Source: an uncultured Eubacterium sp.
Lineage (GTDB): Bacteria > Bacillota > Clostridia > Lachnospirales > Lachnospiraceae
Direction: 5' to 3'
Assembly: GCA_934358495.1 (NCBI GenBank)
Contig: CAKRKO010000003.1
Coordinates: 1-64,000, forward strand
Length of the DNA stretch: 64,000 nt
This document shows, piece by piece, positions 26,540 to 36,100 of this stretch; position 1 is the stretch's first letter, and each line of letters starts with the position of its first letter. The notes beneath the pieces are model-generated. The model was given only the letters and a program-made list of their open reading frames with translations. It did no database searches and was not told the DNA's origin. The translations under genes and the position numbers were made by a program.

Positions 26540-27037
26540 ATGACAGGAAGAAGCAAAGAAGAAACTGCAGGTGTATCCCTGCTTGGAAATCAGAATGTAC
26601 ATTATCCGGATGATTATGCACCGGAAGTACTGGAAACCTTTATAAACAAACATCCGGGAAATGACTATTTTGTAAAATTTAACTGCCCGGAATTTACCAG
26701 TCTGTGCCCAATTACAGGTCAGCCGGATTTTGCAACCATCACAATTTCCTATGTGCCGGGAGAGCGTATGGTGGAGAGCAAATCCCTGAAACTGTATCTG
26801 TTCAGTTTCCGCAACCATGGCGATTTCCATGAGGATTGCGTGAATGTGATCATGAAAGATCTGATTAAGCTAATGGATCCGAAATACATTGAGGTGTGGG
26901 GAAAATTCACTCCGAGAGGCGGTATTTCCATTGATCCGTACTGTAACTATGGAAAACCGGGCACGAAATGGGAAGATGTGGCATGGAACCGCATGGCAAA
27001 TCATGACCTGTATCCGGAAAAAGTCGATAATCGATAG
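26540..27037 (+). CDS. queF: NADPH-dependent 7-cyano-7-deazaguanine reductase
   Basis: Reduces the preQ0 nitrile to the preQ1 amine; a tunnelling-fold enzyme of the short (unimodular) type, 165 residues. The catalytic Cys is in FTSLCP (Cys about 56), the conserved Asp follows shortly after (GQPDFATI), and the QueF motif [15 protein letters not shown] begins at about residue 79. It is the last que gene of the run and makes the ligand for the riboswitch proposed upstream. tgt and queA are not in the window. Confidence 0.96.
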   Translation: MTGRSKEETAGVSLLGNQNVHYPDDYAPEVLETFINKHPGNDYFVKFNCPEFTSLCPITGQPDFATITISYVPGERMVESKSLKLYLFSFRNHGDFHEDCVNVIMKDLIKLMDPKYIEVWGKFTPRGGISIDPYCNYGKPGTKWEDVAWNRMANHDLYPEKVDNR

Positions 27038-27113
27038 AAAACAGGACATCTGCAGGAGCAGGGATCGATGGATAAATACATTAGATATGGAATGAGAACA
27101 GGAGAAGTGCAGG

Positions 27114-27656
27114 ATGGAAGAAATGAAGCGAATAGATCGTGTGTTAAAATATAAAGGTGCCATTGTGGATGTGTATGACGATGTTATGCAGTCTCCGACA
27201 GGAAAAATTGCGCACTGGGATTACATTGCACACCGCAAAGGGGCTGCAGCGGTACTTCCGGTGACGGAGGATGGAAAAATTCTCATGGTGCGTCAGTACC
27301 GGAATGCATTGAACCGCGAGACATTGGAAATTCCGGCTGGTTCCAGAGACAGTGTGGAAGAGCCGACTTCTGTTTGTGCTGCCCGTGAACTGGAAGAAGA
27401 AACCGGATATAAAGCTGCAAATCTGGAGCTTTTGATCACCGTGTCTACTACAGTGGCTTTCTGCAATGAGACGATTGATGTGTATCTGGCCACAAATCTG
27501 ACAAAGACACAGCAGCATCTGGATGAAGATGAATTTGTCGAAGTGGAGAGTTATACCATTGAGGAGTTAAAGGATATGGTTTTGTCACAGAAGATTCAGG
27601 ATTCTAAAACTGCTGCCGCAATCATGGCATATTACGGAAAATACTGCATACGCTAG
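27114..27656 (+). CDS. Nudix hydrolase, ADP-ribose pyrophosphatase type
   Basis: A 180-residue Nudix enzyme, most like NudF/ADP-ribose pyrophosphatase. It has the family's RQYRNALNRETLEIPAG lead-in and a Nudix box around residues 76-99 (Gly 76, AARELEEETGY at the end). It probably hydrolyses ADP-ribose to AMP and ribose phosphate. AGGAG lies 9 bases before the ATG at 27114; a second ATG at 27123 is possible. The gap to the upstream queF is 76 bases without a terminator. A SpoIIM-like gene follows, as near nudF in other Firmicutes. Confidence 0.9.
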   Translation: MEEMKRIDRVLKYKGAIVDVYDDVMQSPTGKIAHWDYIAHRKGAAAVLPVTEDGKILMVRQYRNALNRETLEIPAGSRDSVEEPTSVCAARELEEETGYKAANLELLITVSTTVAFCNETIDVYLATNLTKTQQHLDEDEFVEVESYTIEELKDMVLSQKIQDSKTAAAIMAYYGKYCIR

Positions 27657-27678
27657 AATAAAGCGAATCAGCAGGGTT

Positions 27679-28308
27679 ATGGGCAAGATGATAACGAAAA
27701 CCGTAAAACAGCCGGGAAAAATAGCTATGCTGCATGTCTGTATGGTTATTTTTCTTGGCTGTTTCTTTTTTGGAGTATTTGCAGCCAATCTGTGGCTGCG
27801 AGATGAAAATTTATGGATGGGATTTGTGTTTGAAACACAGATACAAAATCTGGCAAATGTGGGGCAGAACCGGCAGGAGATTATGTGGCAGGTTTTACCG
27901 GTGCGGCTCATTCCGTGGATGTTACTTCTGTTCATCTGGAATTTTCTACGTGGAAATCTGTTTTTGAATTTCTGGATTGGATGGCTTGGACTTTCCTGTG
28001 GTTTTGTTTTTGCTTCCTGTCTGGGCAGATATGGATTTCCTGGGATTTTTTATATGATGCTTTCCGGATTCCCACAGATATTGCTGTATCTGGCAGCGTA
28101 TGCATTATTGGTGCTTTTGTGGGATGCAAGACGGAACATGCAGTGGAATAGAAGAAATCAGATTCCGGGAAGTGCAGGGATAGAAAATCACAGGGAGAAA
28201 GTAATTTTTCTGCTGTTTGTTTTACTGGATTCCGGAATTTATGTGCTTGGAATATGGCTGGAATGCAGTGTCAATCCATGGATTCTGAAAGTTTTAGCGA
28301 TGGGATAG
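27679..28308 (+). CDS. Polytopic membrane protein, possibly SpoIIM-like
   Basis: A 209-residue protein with about five hydrophobic segments (about 17-40, 75-95, 97-115, 125-150, 178-200) and few charged loops. Size, topology and position after a Nudix gene fit stage II sporulation protein M, which acts with SpoIID and SpoIIP in engulfment, but I see no motif that would prove it. The binding site is weak (AGGG) and the start could be ATG 27679 or 27688. It ends at a terminator 20 bases downstream. Confidence 0.6.
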   Translation: MGKMITKTVKQPGKIAMLHVCMVIFLGCFFFGVFAANLWLRDENLWMGFVFETQIQNLANVGQNRQEIMWQVLPVRLIPWMLLLFIWNFLRGNLFLNFWIGWLGLSCGFVFASCLGRYGFPGIFYMMLSGFPQILLYLAAYALLVLLWDARRNMQWNRRNQIPGSAGIENHREKVIFLLFVLLDSGIYVLGIWLECSVNPWILKVLAMG

Positions 28309-28330
28309 TAAAAAAAGGTGTTGGGAAAAA

Positions 28331-28367
28331 AGCAGGCTATCAATAAAATAGTCTGCTCTTTCTTTTT
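28331..28367 (+). terminator. Rho-independent terminator after the SpoIIM-like gene
   Basis: A 10-bp stem with one G-U pair (AGCAGGCTAT with ATAGTCTGCT), a seven-base loop, and a CTTTCTTTTT tail. Confidence 0.88.
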
Positions 28368-28392
28368 ATTTGTAGAAATATTACATTTATTG

Positions 28393-28401
28393 TGATATTA
28401 T
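28393..28401 (+). promoter_or_regulatory. Extended -10 promoter element of the orphan pilin gene
   Basis: TGATATTAT is an extended -10 hexamer with no good -35 at 16-18 bases. It would give a leader of about 60 bases that contains a small CGGG/CCCG hairpin. Weak evidence on its own, but the gene is isolated by a terminator upstream and needs a promoter here. Confidence 0.35.
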
Positions 28402-28467
28402 AGTTAAAAATATCTAAATTAATGTTATTGACGGGTACTAATCCCGGAAAAAGAAGGGAGTTCGATA

Positions 28468-29094
28468 ATGTCAAAACTGAAAGCCAAAAAAGGTTTTACA
28501 CTGGTAGAACTTATTGTTGTTCTTGTTATTATAGCGGTTCTTGCTGCATTACTCATCCCGGCACTGACCGGATATATTGACAAATCAAAAGCGAGATCGA
28601 TTGAATCTGAAGCAAAAGGTATCTGGACGGCAGCACAATCTGCCGCTTCTGAAGACTATGGTTTGAATATTGATGAGAAAAGTATGAAAAATGCATTGAC
28701 CAATTCTTGTACGATCGATGGTAAAACTTACACAAAATGTCTTGGTCGTATATCAAATGCAACGTTTTCTGATGAGCAAAAGAACTGGCATAAAAATCCA
28801 ACAACTGCCAGTCAGTGGATAGCCCAGCAAGTTCTGATCTATTTAGACAGTCAGAGCAAAAATAATTCCCAATATAATTTCGGAAATAGCAATGTTCCAA
28901 CCTCAGGTGCGACCTTGAACAACAGTATTAAAAATAATTTTGGATCCAGGCCTCCAAAAAATGCTGTATTTATTCAAATTTTTTATGACAAAAACTGCAA
29001 GGTTCTTGCCATGAATTTTGGAAAAGATGGTTACTTAGTGACTATGACAGCCGGTCATACTCCAATTTGTGAAAAAAACGGTAAAATTCTCTAA
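28468..29094 (+). CDS. Type IV pilin (orphan, outside the main pilus cluster)
   Basis: A 208-residue prepilin. The leader MSKLKAKKG is followed by FTLVELIVVLVIIAVLAAL, with cleavage expected after Gly 9 and the conserved Glu at position +5 of the mature protein. The globular domain is Ser/Asn/Lys-rich, with Cys residues at about 94, 104, 181 and 202 that could form disulfides. It differs from the two tandem pilins of the main cluster after the first ~45 residues. GAAGGGAG lies upstream of the ATG. It is 4.6 kb before the pilus locus and would need the peptidase and ATPases encoded there. Confidence 0.9.
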   Translation: MSKLKAKKGFTLVELIVVLVIIAVLAALLIPALTGYIDKSKARSIESEAKGIWTAAQSAASEDYGLNIDEKSMKNALTNSCTIDGKTYTKCLGRISNATFSDEQKNWHKNPTTASQWIAQQVLIYLDSQSKNNSQYNFGNSNVPTSGATLNNSIKNNFGSRPPKNAVFIQIFYDKNCKVLAMNFGKDGYLVTMTAGHTPICEKNGKIL

Positions 29095-29098
29095 TTAT

Positions 29099-29277
29099 AG
29101 GGGCTGTAAAAAACTCCCCTAACAGAAAAATCGCCCAGACCGTGGTTGATATGTACCCTTTTTATATAAAACAGTGGCAATTTTGTAAAAAAAACAAAAT
29201 ATCAATGTAAAGAAACGCTAGAACCGGCATTTGCCGGAACTAGCGTTTCTTTATCAGAGACTTATTTTACAGCCCCT
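29099..29277. repeat. Inverted repeat pair enclosing the convergent intergenic region
   Basis: AGGGGCTGTAAAA (29099-29111) and its perfect complement TTTTACAGCCCCT (29265-29277) flank the 201-base gap between the pilin and aroF. A terminator sits inside. Several TTATTTTAC copies follow the right arm. No gene is visible in the gap. Confidence 0.5.
29209..29252. terminator. Bidirectional terminator between the pilin gene and aroF
   Basis: AAAGAAACGCTAG pairs with CTAGCGTTTCTTT over 13 bp, then an AA/AA internal loop and a CCGGC/GCCGG helix with an ATTT loop. A-rich and T-rich ends suit both converging transcripts. Confidence 0.88.
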
Positions 29278-29295
29278 TATTTTACAAAACAACTT

Positions 29296-30327
29296 TTATT
29301 TTACGGAATCTGCAATCGCATAAATCAGCTGTTCAGATTCTTCCCATCCGAGACAAGGATCTGTGATGGATTTTCCGTAAATATGCTCGCCGATTTTCTG
29401 GTTGCCCGGGCAGATATAACTCTCAATCATCACACCTTTTACCAGATTGTTGATAATGCCGGATTCTTTGCGGTTGTGCATTACCTCTTTTACGATACGA
29501 ATCTGCTCTTCGTATTTTTTGTTGGAGTTGGAATGGTTTGCATCTACGATGCAGGCCGGATTTACCAGGTCCATTTTTTCATACATTTCATTTAAGCGGA
29601 TCAGATCTTCATAATGGTAGTTTGGAATGGCAACACCGCGTTTGTTGACTGCACCACGCAGAATAACGTGAGCCAGCGGGTTTCCTGTAGTATCAACTTC
29701 CCAGCCGCGGTGTACAAAATGGTGCGGATGCTGTGCTGCGTATACGGAATTCAGCATAACCGAGAAGTCGCCGCTGGTCGGATTCTTCATACCGCTTGCC
29801 ACATCGAAACCACTGACAGTCAGACGATGCTGCTGATCCTCAACAGAACGGGCACCGATGGCTACGTAGGAGAGCAGATCGTTGATATAATCCCAGTTTT
29901 CAGGGTAAAGCATTTCATCTGCTGCAGATAATCCGGTTTCCTCAATAGCGCGCAGATGCAGTTTGCGAACAGCGATCAGACCGGCGATCATATCCGGTTT
30001 TGCCTCCGGATCCGGCTGTGTGGCGATTCCTTTGTATCCCTCACCGGTTGTTCTCGGTTTGTTTGTGTAGATACGCGGAATCAGGATTAATTTGTCTTTT
30101 GTCTGCTCGTTGACTTTGGCAAGACGGTGAATGTAATCCATAACCGGCTCTTCCTTGTCAGCAGAACATGGACCGATGATCACCAGAAATTTATCAGATT
30201 CACCGCGCAGTACGCGGCTGATCTCGGCATCACGATCCTGTTTGATTTTTTTACATTCCTCAGTTAACGGATAAGATTTCTTGATCTCTTCCGGTGTCGG
30301 TAATTCTTTTAAATATGAAAAACTCAT
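29296..30327 (-). CDS. aroF: 3-deoxy-7-phosphoheptulonate synthase (class I, AroFGH type)
   Basis: Condenses phosphoenolpyruvate and erythrose 4-phosphate, the entry step of the shikimate pathway. The 343-residue product shows IGPCSADKEEP, RIYTNKPRTTGEGYKG, IGARSVEDQQHR, the conserved DANHSNSNKKYEEQ and the C-terminal SITDPCLGWEES, all typical of the E. coli AroG/F/H type. I place the start at the ATG at 30327 (MSFSYLKELPTPEEI), preceded by TTGGAG; a TTG four codons earlier overlaps that site. aroE lies upstream on the same strand with a 63-base gap, so the two are probably co-transcribed. The feedback type (Phe, Tyr or Trp) cannot be read here. Confidence 0.95.
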   Translation of the reverse strand: MSFSYLKELPTPEEIKKSYPLTEECKKIKQDRDAEISRVLRGESDKFLVIIGPCSADKEEPVMDYIHRLAKVNEQTKDKLILIPRIYTNKPRTTGEGYKGIATQPDPEAKPDMIAGLIAVRKLHLRAIEETGLSAADEMLYPENWDYINDLLSYVAIGARSVEDQQHRLTVSGFDVASGMKNPTSGDFSVMLNSVYAAQHPHHFVHRGWEVDTTGNPLAHVILRGAVNKRGVAIPNYHYEDLIRLNEMYEKMDLVNPACIVDANHSNSNKKYEEQIRIVKEVMHNRKESGIINNLVKGVMIESYICPGNQKIGEHIYGKSITDPCLGWEESEQLIYAIADSVK

Positions 30328-30390
30328 TTGATACTCCAATCTGTTTGTACATATGTCTAAATAATAATTTTGGTATTTTAGAGATATTAT

Positions 30391-31260
30391 TTATTTCTGA
30401 AAATATTTTTTACGGATGATCTCAACTGGCATTTCCTTTCCAGTCCAGCACTCAAAGGAGGCAGCACCCTGGAAGAGCAGCATGTAAGTACCGTTGAATA
30501 CCTGACAGCCTGCAGCTTCTGCCATCTGATATAATTTTGTTTTCATAGGATTGTAAATAATATCGCATACGATCAGTTCCGGGAACAGCATGGAAGCATC
30601 CGGGATCGGGCACTGATCTTCGTGCGGTGCCATACCTACATTTGTTGCGTTTGTCAAAATTGCACTTTCAGAGATACTTTTTCTCATTTGATTGGTATCT
30701 GCAAAATCATAAACATTGATGTTACAGTCAGTATGAAGGCGAACACGGTCAGCAAAGGCTAATGCACGCTCATATTCTTCGGTAAATGATTTCATCTGAA
30801 AGATATCAATGTCAGAGACTCCATCCAAAGCAGCTTGTGTACAGATCGCAGTAGCAGCACCGCCAGCACCCAGAACAGTCATTTTTTTACCTATAATATT
30901 GTGCCCGGCATCTGCAACGGATTCCATAAAGCCGATGCCATCTGTGGTGTGGCCGATCAGTTTTCCGTCTTTTGCGATCACGGTATTGCAGGCCTGTGCA
31001 ATCTGAGAAGCCGGTGTCAGCTCGTCCATATATTTTACAATCTGAACTTTATATGGCATGGTGACATTAAAACCTTTTGCGCCCAGAGCCTGCAGGCCGC
31101 GGACAGCAGTTTCAAGGTCTGAATCAGCCAGATCAAAAGCCAGATAAACGTAATCAAGATTTAACTGGCGGAATGCTTCGTTATGCATCTGCGGTGAAAT
31201 GCTGTGTTTTACAGGAGTTCCGATCAGTCCTGTTAATGTTGTTTTTCCGGTAATTTCCAT
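30391..31260 (-). CDS. aroE: Shikimate dehydrogenase
   Basis: NADPH-dependent reduction of 3-dehydroshikimate to shikimate. The 289 residues include the substrate-binding GTPVKHSISPQMHNEAF (about 14-30), the catalytic Lys in VTMPYKVQIVKYMDE, the Rossmann motif VLGAGGAATAI (about 129-139), and the C-terminal DIIYNPMKTKL. AGGGA lies 9 bases upstream of the start. It is divergent from aroD with a 145-base shared control region. Confidence 0.96.
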   Translation of the reverse strand: MEITGKTTLTGLIGTPVKHSISPQMHNEAFRQLNLDYVYLAFDLADSDLETAVRGLQALGAKGFNVTMPYKVQIVKYMDELTPASQIAQACNTVIAKDGKLIGHTTDGIGFMESVADAGHNIIGKKMTVLGAGGAATAICTQAALDGVSDIDIFQMKSFTEEYERALAFADRVRLHTDCNINVYDFADTNQMRKSISESAILTNATNVGMAPHEDQCPIPDASMLFPELIVCDIIYNPMKTKLYQMAEAAGCQVFNGTYMLLFQGAASFECWTGKEMPVEIIRKKYFQK

Positions 31261-31361
31261 AATCTAATCCCTGCCTTAAACTTTTTATGGTCTTATGATA
31301 GGTGTTTTTTTAAAAAAAGTCAATGTCTTACGGGGTTTCGGTTCCTCATTTGGAAAAAATA

Positions 31362-31370
31362 TGCTACAAT
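31362..31370 (+). promoter_or_regulatory. Extended -10 promoter element for aroD-aroK
   Basis: TGCTACAAT, an extended -10 with five of six consensus bases in the hexamer, lies 36 bases upstream of the aroD start. The -35 position reads TTCCTC, a weak match. The aroE promoter must lie in the same divergent gap, but I could not fix it. Confidence 0.5.
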
Positions 31371-31405
31371 AGCAACAATGAGCGTAAGGCAGATGGGAGG
31401 TATAT

Positions 31406-32185
31406 ATGCAGAACGCATTTGAAATAAAAGAAATTCGGATCGGAGACGGCAGACCGGTGATCTGTGTGCCGGTAGTTGCAGCCGAAAAAGAAGCAGTGAT
31501 AGAACAGATTAAAAAACTGACAGAACAGAAAGTCCAGATGATTGAATGGAGAGTGGACTGTTTTGCCGAGGCAGATAACGCAGATTCTGTGCGGGAAGTG
31601 CTGCAGGCGGTACGCGGATATGTGGAACATACTGTTTTTTTGTTCACATTCCGTACCAAACAGCAGGGCGGCAGCCGGCATATGGAGGAGTGGAAAATAC
31701 TGAAACTGAATGAGACTGCGGCAAAGAGCGGATGCGTGGATCTCATTGATCTGGAGTTTTTCGAAGCCACAAAACCGGAGAAAGAGATACGGCGGTTTCA
31801 TCGCATGGGCGTACGTGTCATTGCATCCCACCATGATTTTGACGGAACACCGGATGACCGGATTCTCCGCATGTTGATGGAACAGATGCAACAGGGCGGT
31901 GCAGATGTGGCAAAACTTGCAGTGATGCCGCAGAGTGCAGATGATGTGGTTCGTATTTTAAAACTGACCAATGACATCAAACAGAAATATCCGATGCTGC
32001 CGGTTGTGACCATGTCCATGGGCGCACTTGGCGTTGTGAGCCGTATGGCGGGAGAAATTTTTGGTTCCTGTATTACATTTGGCGCAGTGGGAGAGACTTC
32101 TGCACCGGGACAGATCCAGGCAAGACAGCTTGGCGACATTTTAGATATCATCCATAAAGGCATGGCACAGGAGGAACAGGCATGA
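31406..32185 (+). CDS. aroD: 3-dehydroquinate dehydratase, type I
   Basis: Dehydrates 3-dehydroquinate to 3-dehydroshikimate through a Schiff base. The 259-residue protein has the N-terminal VICVPVVA strand, the MIEWRVDCF motif, VIASHHDFDGTP with the catalytic His, the Schiff-base lysine in ADVAKLAVMPQ, and the C-terminal SMGALGVVSRMAGEIFGSCITF substrate-closing loop region. GGGAGG precedes the ATG. Its last four bases overlap the aroK start. Confidence 0.96.
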   Translation: MQNAFEIKEIRIGDGRPVICVPVVAAEKEAVIEQIKKLTEQKVQMIEWRVDCFAEADNADSVREVLQAVRGYVEHTVFLFTFRTKQQGGSRHMEEWKILKLNETAAKSGCVDLIDLEFFEATKPEKEIRRFHRMGVRVIASHHDFDGTPDDRILRMLMEQMQQGGADVAKLAVMPQSADDVVRILKLTNDIKQKYPMLPVVTMSMGALGVVSRMAGEIFGSCITFGAVGETSAPGQIQARQLGDILDIIHKGMAQEEQA

Positions 32186-32694
32186 AACAGCACATTTATC
32201 TGATCGGTTTTATGGGAACCGGAAAGACAACAATTTCACATAAACTGCAACAGCTGACACAGGCAGAAGAAGTTGACATGGATGCCTGGATCGTAGAAAA
32301 AAACGGAATGTCTATCAATGACATGTTTGATAAATATGGAGAAGCATATTTCAGAGACCGCGAGACAGATGCAATCCGTGAGATTGCCGGATATGCACCG
32401 GCAATTGTTTCTTGTGGCGGTGGAGCTGTTCTGCGGGATGAAAATACACATATAATGAAAGAGAGCGGCAGGATTGTATTGCTGACTGCTACACCAAAGA
32501 CGGTTTATGAACGGGTAAAAGACAGTACGGACCGACCACTATTGAATGGAAATATGAATGTGGAACATATTGCAAATCTGATGGAGAAACGGCGCAAAGC
32601 ATATGAGGAGGCATGTGATATCCAGGTAGAGACAGATGGAAAAACTCCGCATGAGATTGCAAAAGAAATTTTGCAAACGACTGGAAATTTATAA
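32182..32694 (+). CDS. aroK: Shikimate kinase
   Basis: Phosphorylates shikimate with ATP. The 170 residues carry the P-loop GFMGTGKTTIS (about 9-19), the DMDAWIVEKNG shikimate site, FRDRETDAI, SCGGGAV and the DRPLL lid segment. The start overlaps the aroD stop (ATGA), a sign of translational coupling. Other shikimate genes (aroA, aroB, aroC) are not in the window. Confidence 0.96.
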   Translation: MKQHIYLIGFMGTGKTTISHKLQQLTQAEEVDMDAWIVEKNGMSINDMFDKYGEAYFRDRETDAIREIAGYAPAIVSCGGGAVLRDENTHIMKESGRIVLLTATPKTVYERVKDSTDRPLLNGNMNVEHIANLMEKRRKAYEEACDIQVETDGKTPHEIAKEILQTTGNL

Positions 32695-32827
32695 TGTAAC
32701 CTCTTAAGAGTGACAGTATCTTGAGATTCTTCACACATCTTGTGCATACACTGAGGTATGTGGAGAACCATAGGATACGCATCGATATGAGCATAATAGA
32801 AGCATAAAAGTGGGTTTTGTTTTACAG

Positions 32828-32846
32828 AAAAAAGCTTTGCTTTTTT
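32828..32846. terminator. Possible weak terminator after aroK
   Basis: AAAAAAGC-TTT-GCTTTTTT forms an 8-bp, AT-rich hairpin with A-rich and T-rich ends. It overlaps the -35 of the tRNA promoter. The remaining sequence between aroK and the tRNA (200 bases) shows no gene. Confidence 0.45.
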
Positions 32847-32865
32847 ATTGAGTTTATGGTATGAT
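32837..32865 (+). promoter_or_regulatory. Promoter of tRNA-Arg
   Basis: TTGCTT (32837-32842), a 17-base spacer and TATGAT (32860-32865) with a TGG extended -10. It lies 30 bases before the mature tRNA 5' end. Confidence 0.6.
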
Positions 32866-32894
32866 ATCATTTGTTCGTTATTATTCTATAATTC

Positions 32895-32966
32895 GCAGCC
32901 GTAGTCTAACGGATAGAACACAGGACTCCGACTCCTGCAATGTGGGTTCGATTCCCGCCGGCTGCA
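32895..32966 (+). tRNA. tRNA-Arg (anticodon CCG)
   Basis: Cloverleaf read by eye. The acceptor stem GCAGCCG/CGGCTGC is perfect. The anticodon stem CAGGA/TCCTG has loop CTCCGAC, giving anticodon CCG for codon CGG. The T arm is GTGGG/CCCGC with loop TTCGATT. The discriminator base is A, and CCA is not encoded. A strong terminator follows within 10 bases, so the tRNA is transcribed alone. Confidence 0.93.
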
Positions 32967-32973
32967 TTCTATG

Positions 32974-33002
32974 ACTCCCCGGTTTTTTGCCGGGGAGTTT
33001 TT
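32974..33002 (+). terminator. Rho-independent terminator after tRNA-Arg
   Basis: ACTCCCCGG pairs with CCGGGGAGT around a TTTTTTG loop, followed by a T-run. Confidence 0.93.
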
Positions 33003-33031
33003 GTTTCATACTGCACTTTCTTATAATATTC

Positions 33032-33059
33032 TTGAAAAAACTACAAAATATGATATTCT
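33032..33059 (+). promoter_or_regulatory. Promoter of the type IV pilus locus
   Basis: TTGAAA (33032-33037), a 16-base spacer and TATTCT (33054-33059) with a TGA extended -10. The start would be near 33066, giving a leader of about 55 bases. This is too short for a c-di-GMP riboswitch, and no such fold is visible. Confidence 0.55.
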
Positions 33060-33120
33060 ATTTCTGTATAGAAATAATTAACAAAATTATTAAAAATGAG
33101 AAGTGATTTAGGTGATATAT

Positions 33121-36100
33121 ATGAAAAGGACTTGGAAAAAGGGATTTACTTTGACGGAATTGATTGTTGTTCTGGTAATTATGTCTGTGATCGTGGCTAT
33201 ATCAGTTCCTTTTTTTGTAAATTACTGGAGAAATGCGGAATTTCGAAAAAATGAGCAAAATGCCAAAACAATTTATCTGGCGGCGGAATCGAAACTGACG
33301 TATTATCGGACTTCCGGACAGTGGGAGAGCTTTAAAAAACAGATTCAGAAGCAGGCGAAGAGTGATCAGTCCCAAAATGCACAGGACAGACAGGCAGAGG
33401 AGGCAGCATTTTCTCCTGAGAATGAAAATGCATTGCAGTTAAATGGTCGAATCTATACGATCAGACTGGATAAAGCGCTAGAGAATGCTGATTCAGATAA
33501 TAATCTGCTGCTTCAACTAATTGATGATTATGTGTATGATAAGGATATGTTGAACGCATCGGTAGCACTTGAAATTGATATGGAGTCCGGAGAAGTATAT
33601 TCAGCCTTTTATGATTCAAAGTGTGATGGCCTGACGTATGAAGCAGAGGACAAAGATGGCTATCTGACGATGCAGAAACGTGATTATGATAGTCGAAAAA
33701 AAAGGCTTTTGGGTTACTATTCTACGGAAGATACAGTGAATGTGGTTGCATTGAAGCCAACAAAACTGCAGATTACCACTATCAGTCTGCAAAATAGCGA
33801 AAAACTGAGCTTAAACTGGTCATCGAACGTAGGAGAGAGCCTGGATACCAGTTATGAGATTGCTGTATATAATAAGAAAGATAACAGTAAACTCTTTAGT
33901 ATGGTCTTATCACCTTATGATCTGCGGAAAGCAGGATGGTCAGGTAAAAATGCGGAAAGCACGACAACTTTTGCAAATGTGACGCTGCAGGACAGTGAAG
34001 ATAAGGAGAGGGGACAGTGGAGTTTTCCATTGACCTATCAAGATAATAAATACACACTTGTATTAGATGCAATGATGTCAGCAAAAGTACAGGCTTTACT
34101 GGAATCAAGAGAAGGTACAGATGATTACGATGCATTACAGCGAACGATGAGCACAAGCATCTGTCGCCTGGCTTCAGTAAATGGAGCAAATCTGACAGAA
34201 ACACAGGATCTGCAAAAACCGCAGGATATTTATGCGACGGTGAAGGCAATTTCTTATGCGGGAACAGACAGCAGTAATTCTGTCACGAAAGAGTATCGTT
34301 CCAGTCAAACTGTAACATCCAATGCTGCAAACACGATGTTTGCGGATAAAACGAATGGAAATAAAGTAAAAATAGCAGCATTCCGTCATCTGTCTAATAT
34401 GCGTTACTATGACGCAGATATAGCGGCAAATTTCGAACTGACAAATAAAAATATGGACTGGACTTCTGTGGGAACCGGTGTGTATGATCTGACTGCAGAT
34501 GAGCAGGAGGCAGCGGGGGCAACCGTGGAAAAGCTGGCGTGGAAAGAAAACTCTGCGGATGAGGCAGCAGATTTTCCAACCATTGCAGTACTTCCGGAAA
34601 AGCATACGCTGCAGGGACATGGCAAGAAAACATATGTGTCCAATCTGCGTTTGGGTGAAACGTCGATTGTGGATGATGAGACGGTACAGCAGCTGGCTGA
34701 TGCCTCTGCTGCTTCTAACGTAAAAAAGACAGAATATCTGGGTCTGTTTGGAGAGCTGGAAGGAACGGTTACGGATTTTGTGCTGCGCGAACCAAGTATT
34801 ACATTTGGTGTGTCAACTGCAAAGGGAAATGAAGTACATACTTACACGCAGTTGAAAGGAATTGGTATCCTTGCGGGACGCAGTGAGGGCGTGATCAAAC
34901 ACACACAGGTTACGTCTATGACAGAAAATAACTCAGTGCAGGATGCAAAGACAGTAAATGTTTCGCTTGAATCGGCAGTGCTGTCTGCAAATGGAAATAC
35001 ACAGATTGCAGCAGTGGGTGGAGTTGTTGGTATTCTGGCAGATACGGACAAGGATGGAAATCTGACTGCATCAACGGCCGGAAAAATAGAAGATGTGACG
35101 ATGGAAGGGGCAGTGGAAGCACATCTTCCTACTATGAATGGTACAGCCAATACAGGTGACTATGAAAACTATGCCTTTGGAATTGGCGGAATCGCAGGGT
35201 ATGCGAAACTGGAGAGTAAAGAAGAGAAAAGTGTACTTCTTTCCTGCCGGAATCATGCCGGGGTATCCGGCAATTATATGACCGGTGGAATTGTTGGCAT
35301 GATTGACGGAACTGCAGATACATTTGATTCTCAAAAATGGGAATCTGAGGCGGCAATCAAAGACAGTTCAAATACAGGACTGATTCTTTGTACATCAGCG
35401 GTAACAGATTCTGTCAATGGAAATTATTTTGGTGGAATTGCTGGATATGCATATCGGACATTGGTTTATAATTCTACCAGTGCATCCGGTCGGTCTTCCA
35501 GTTTTTCCTATAATAAAAATAAAAAAGCGTTGTTGAAAGGCCAGTACGTGGGTGGCATTGTCGGCTATGGCAACCACAGTTTGATAGCAAACTGCGGCAC
35601 GGAAAGCAATGGTTATATTCTTGGCGCTAAATATGTCGGTGGAATTGCAGGCGGGCTTGGTGGAAATATCAGTGATGCAATCCAGGCACAGCTGCATGAG
35701 AGCGTCTCTGTTACAACAAACCGGAGCTATGTTATTGGAAATGAATATGTGGGTGGAATTGTCGGTTATAATACAAAAGATGTTGTTATATCTAATTGTA
35801 TCAACAATGGCGTAGTAGCTGGAACTGAAAAAGAAAATGGAGAGGGCGGACGTTATGTTGGTGGTATCGTTGGATATAATGCCAACGGTGCGAGAATCAG
35901 TGACTGCGCAAGTTATCTGTCTGATTATGGCAATTCTATTTTTGATATGATCGTCAATACCTGGGATGCCCGAAGCGACTATGTTGGAGGAATTGTCGGA
36001 TATAATAATGGTGAGATTGAGTTTTCGGATGAGAGCCAGGCCATTATGGTGAAGTCAGTATCCAGTATTGTAGTTGGGGACAACTATGTTGGAGGGATAG

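Noticed and set aside
33060..33120. Search for a c-di-GMP riboswitch before the pilus locus
   Set aside because: The predicted leader is about 55 bases and lacks the conserved cores of either c-di-GMP class. Only a small TTTCT/AGAAA hairpin is seen.
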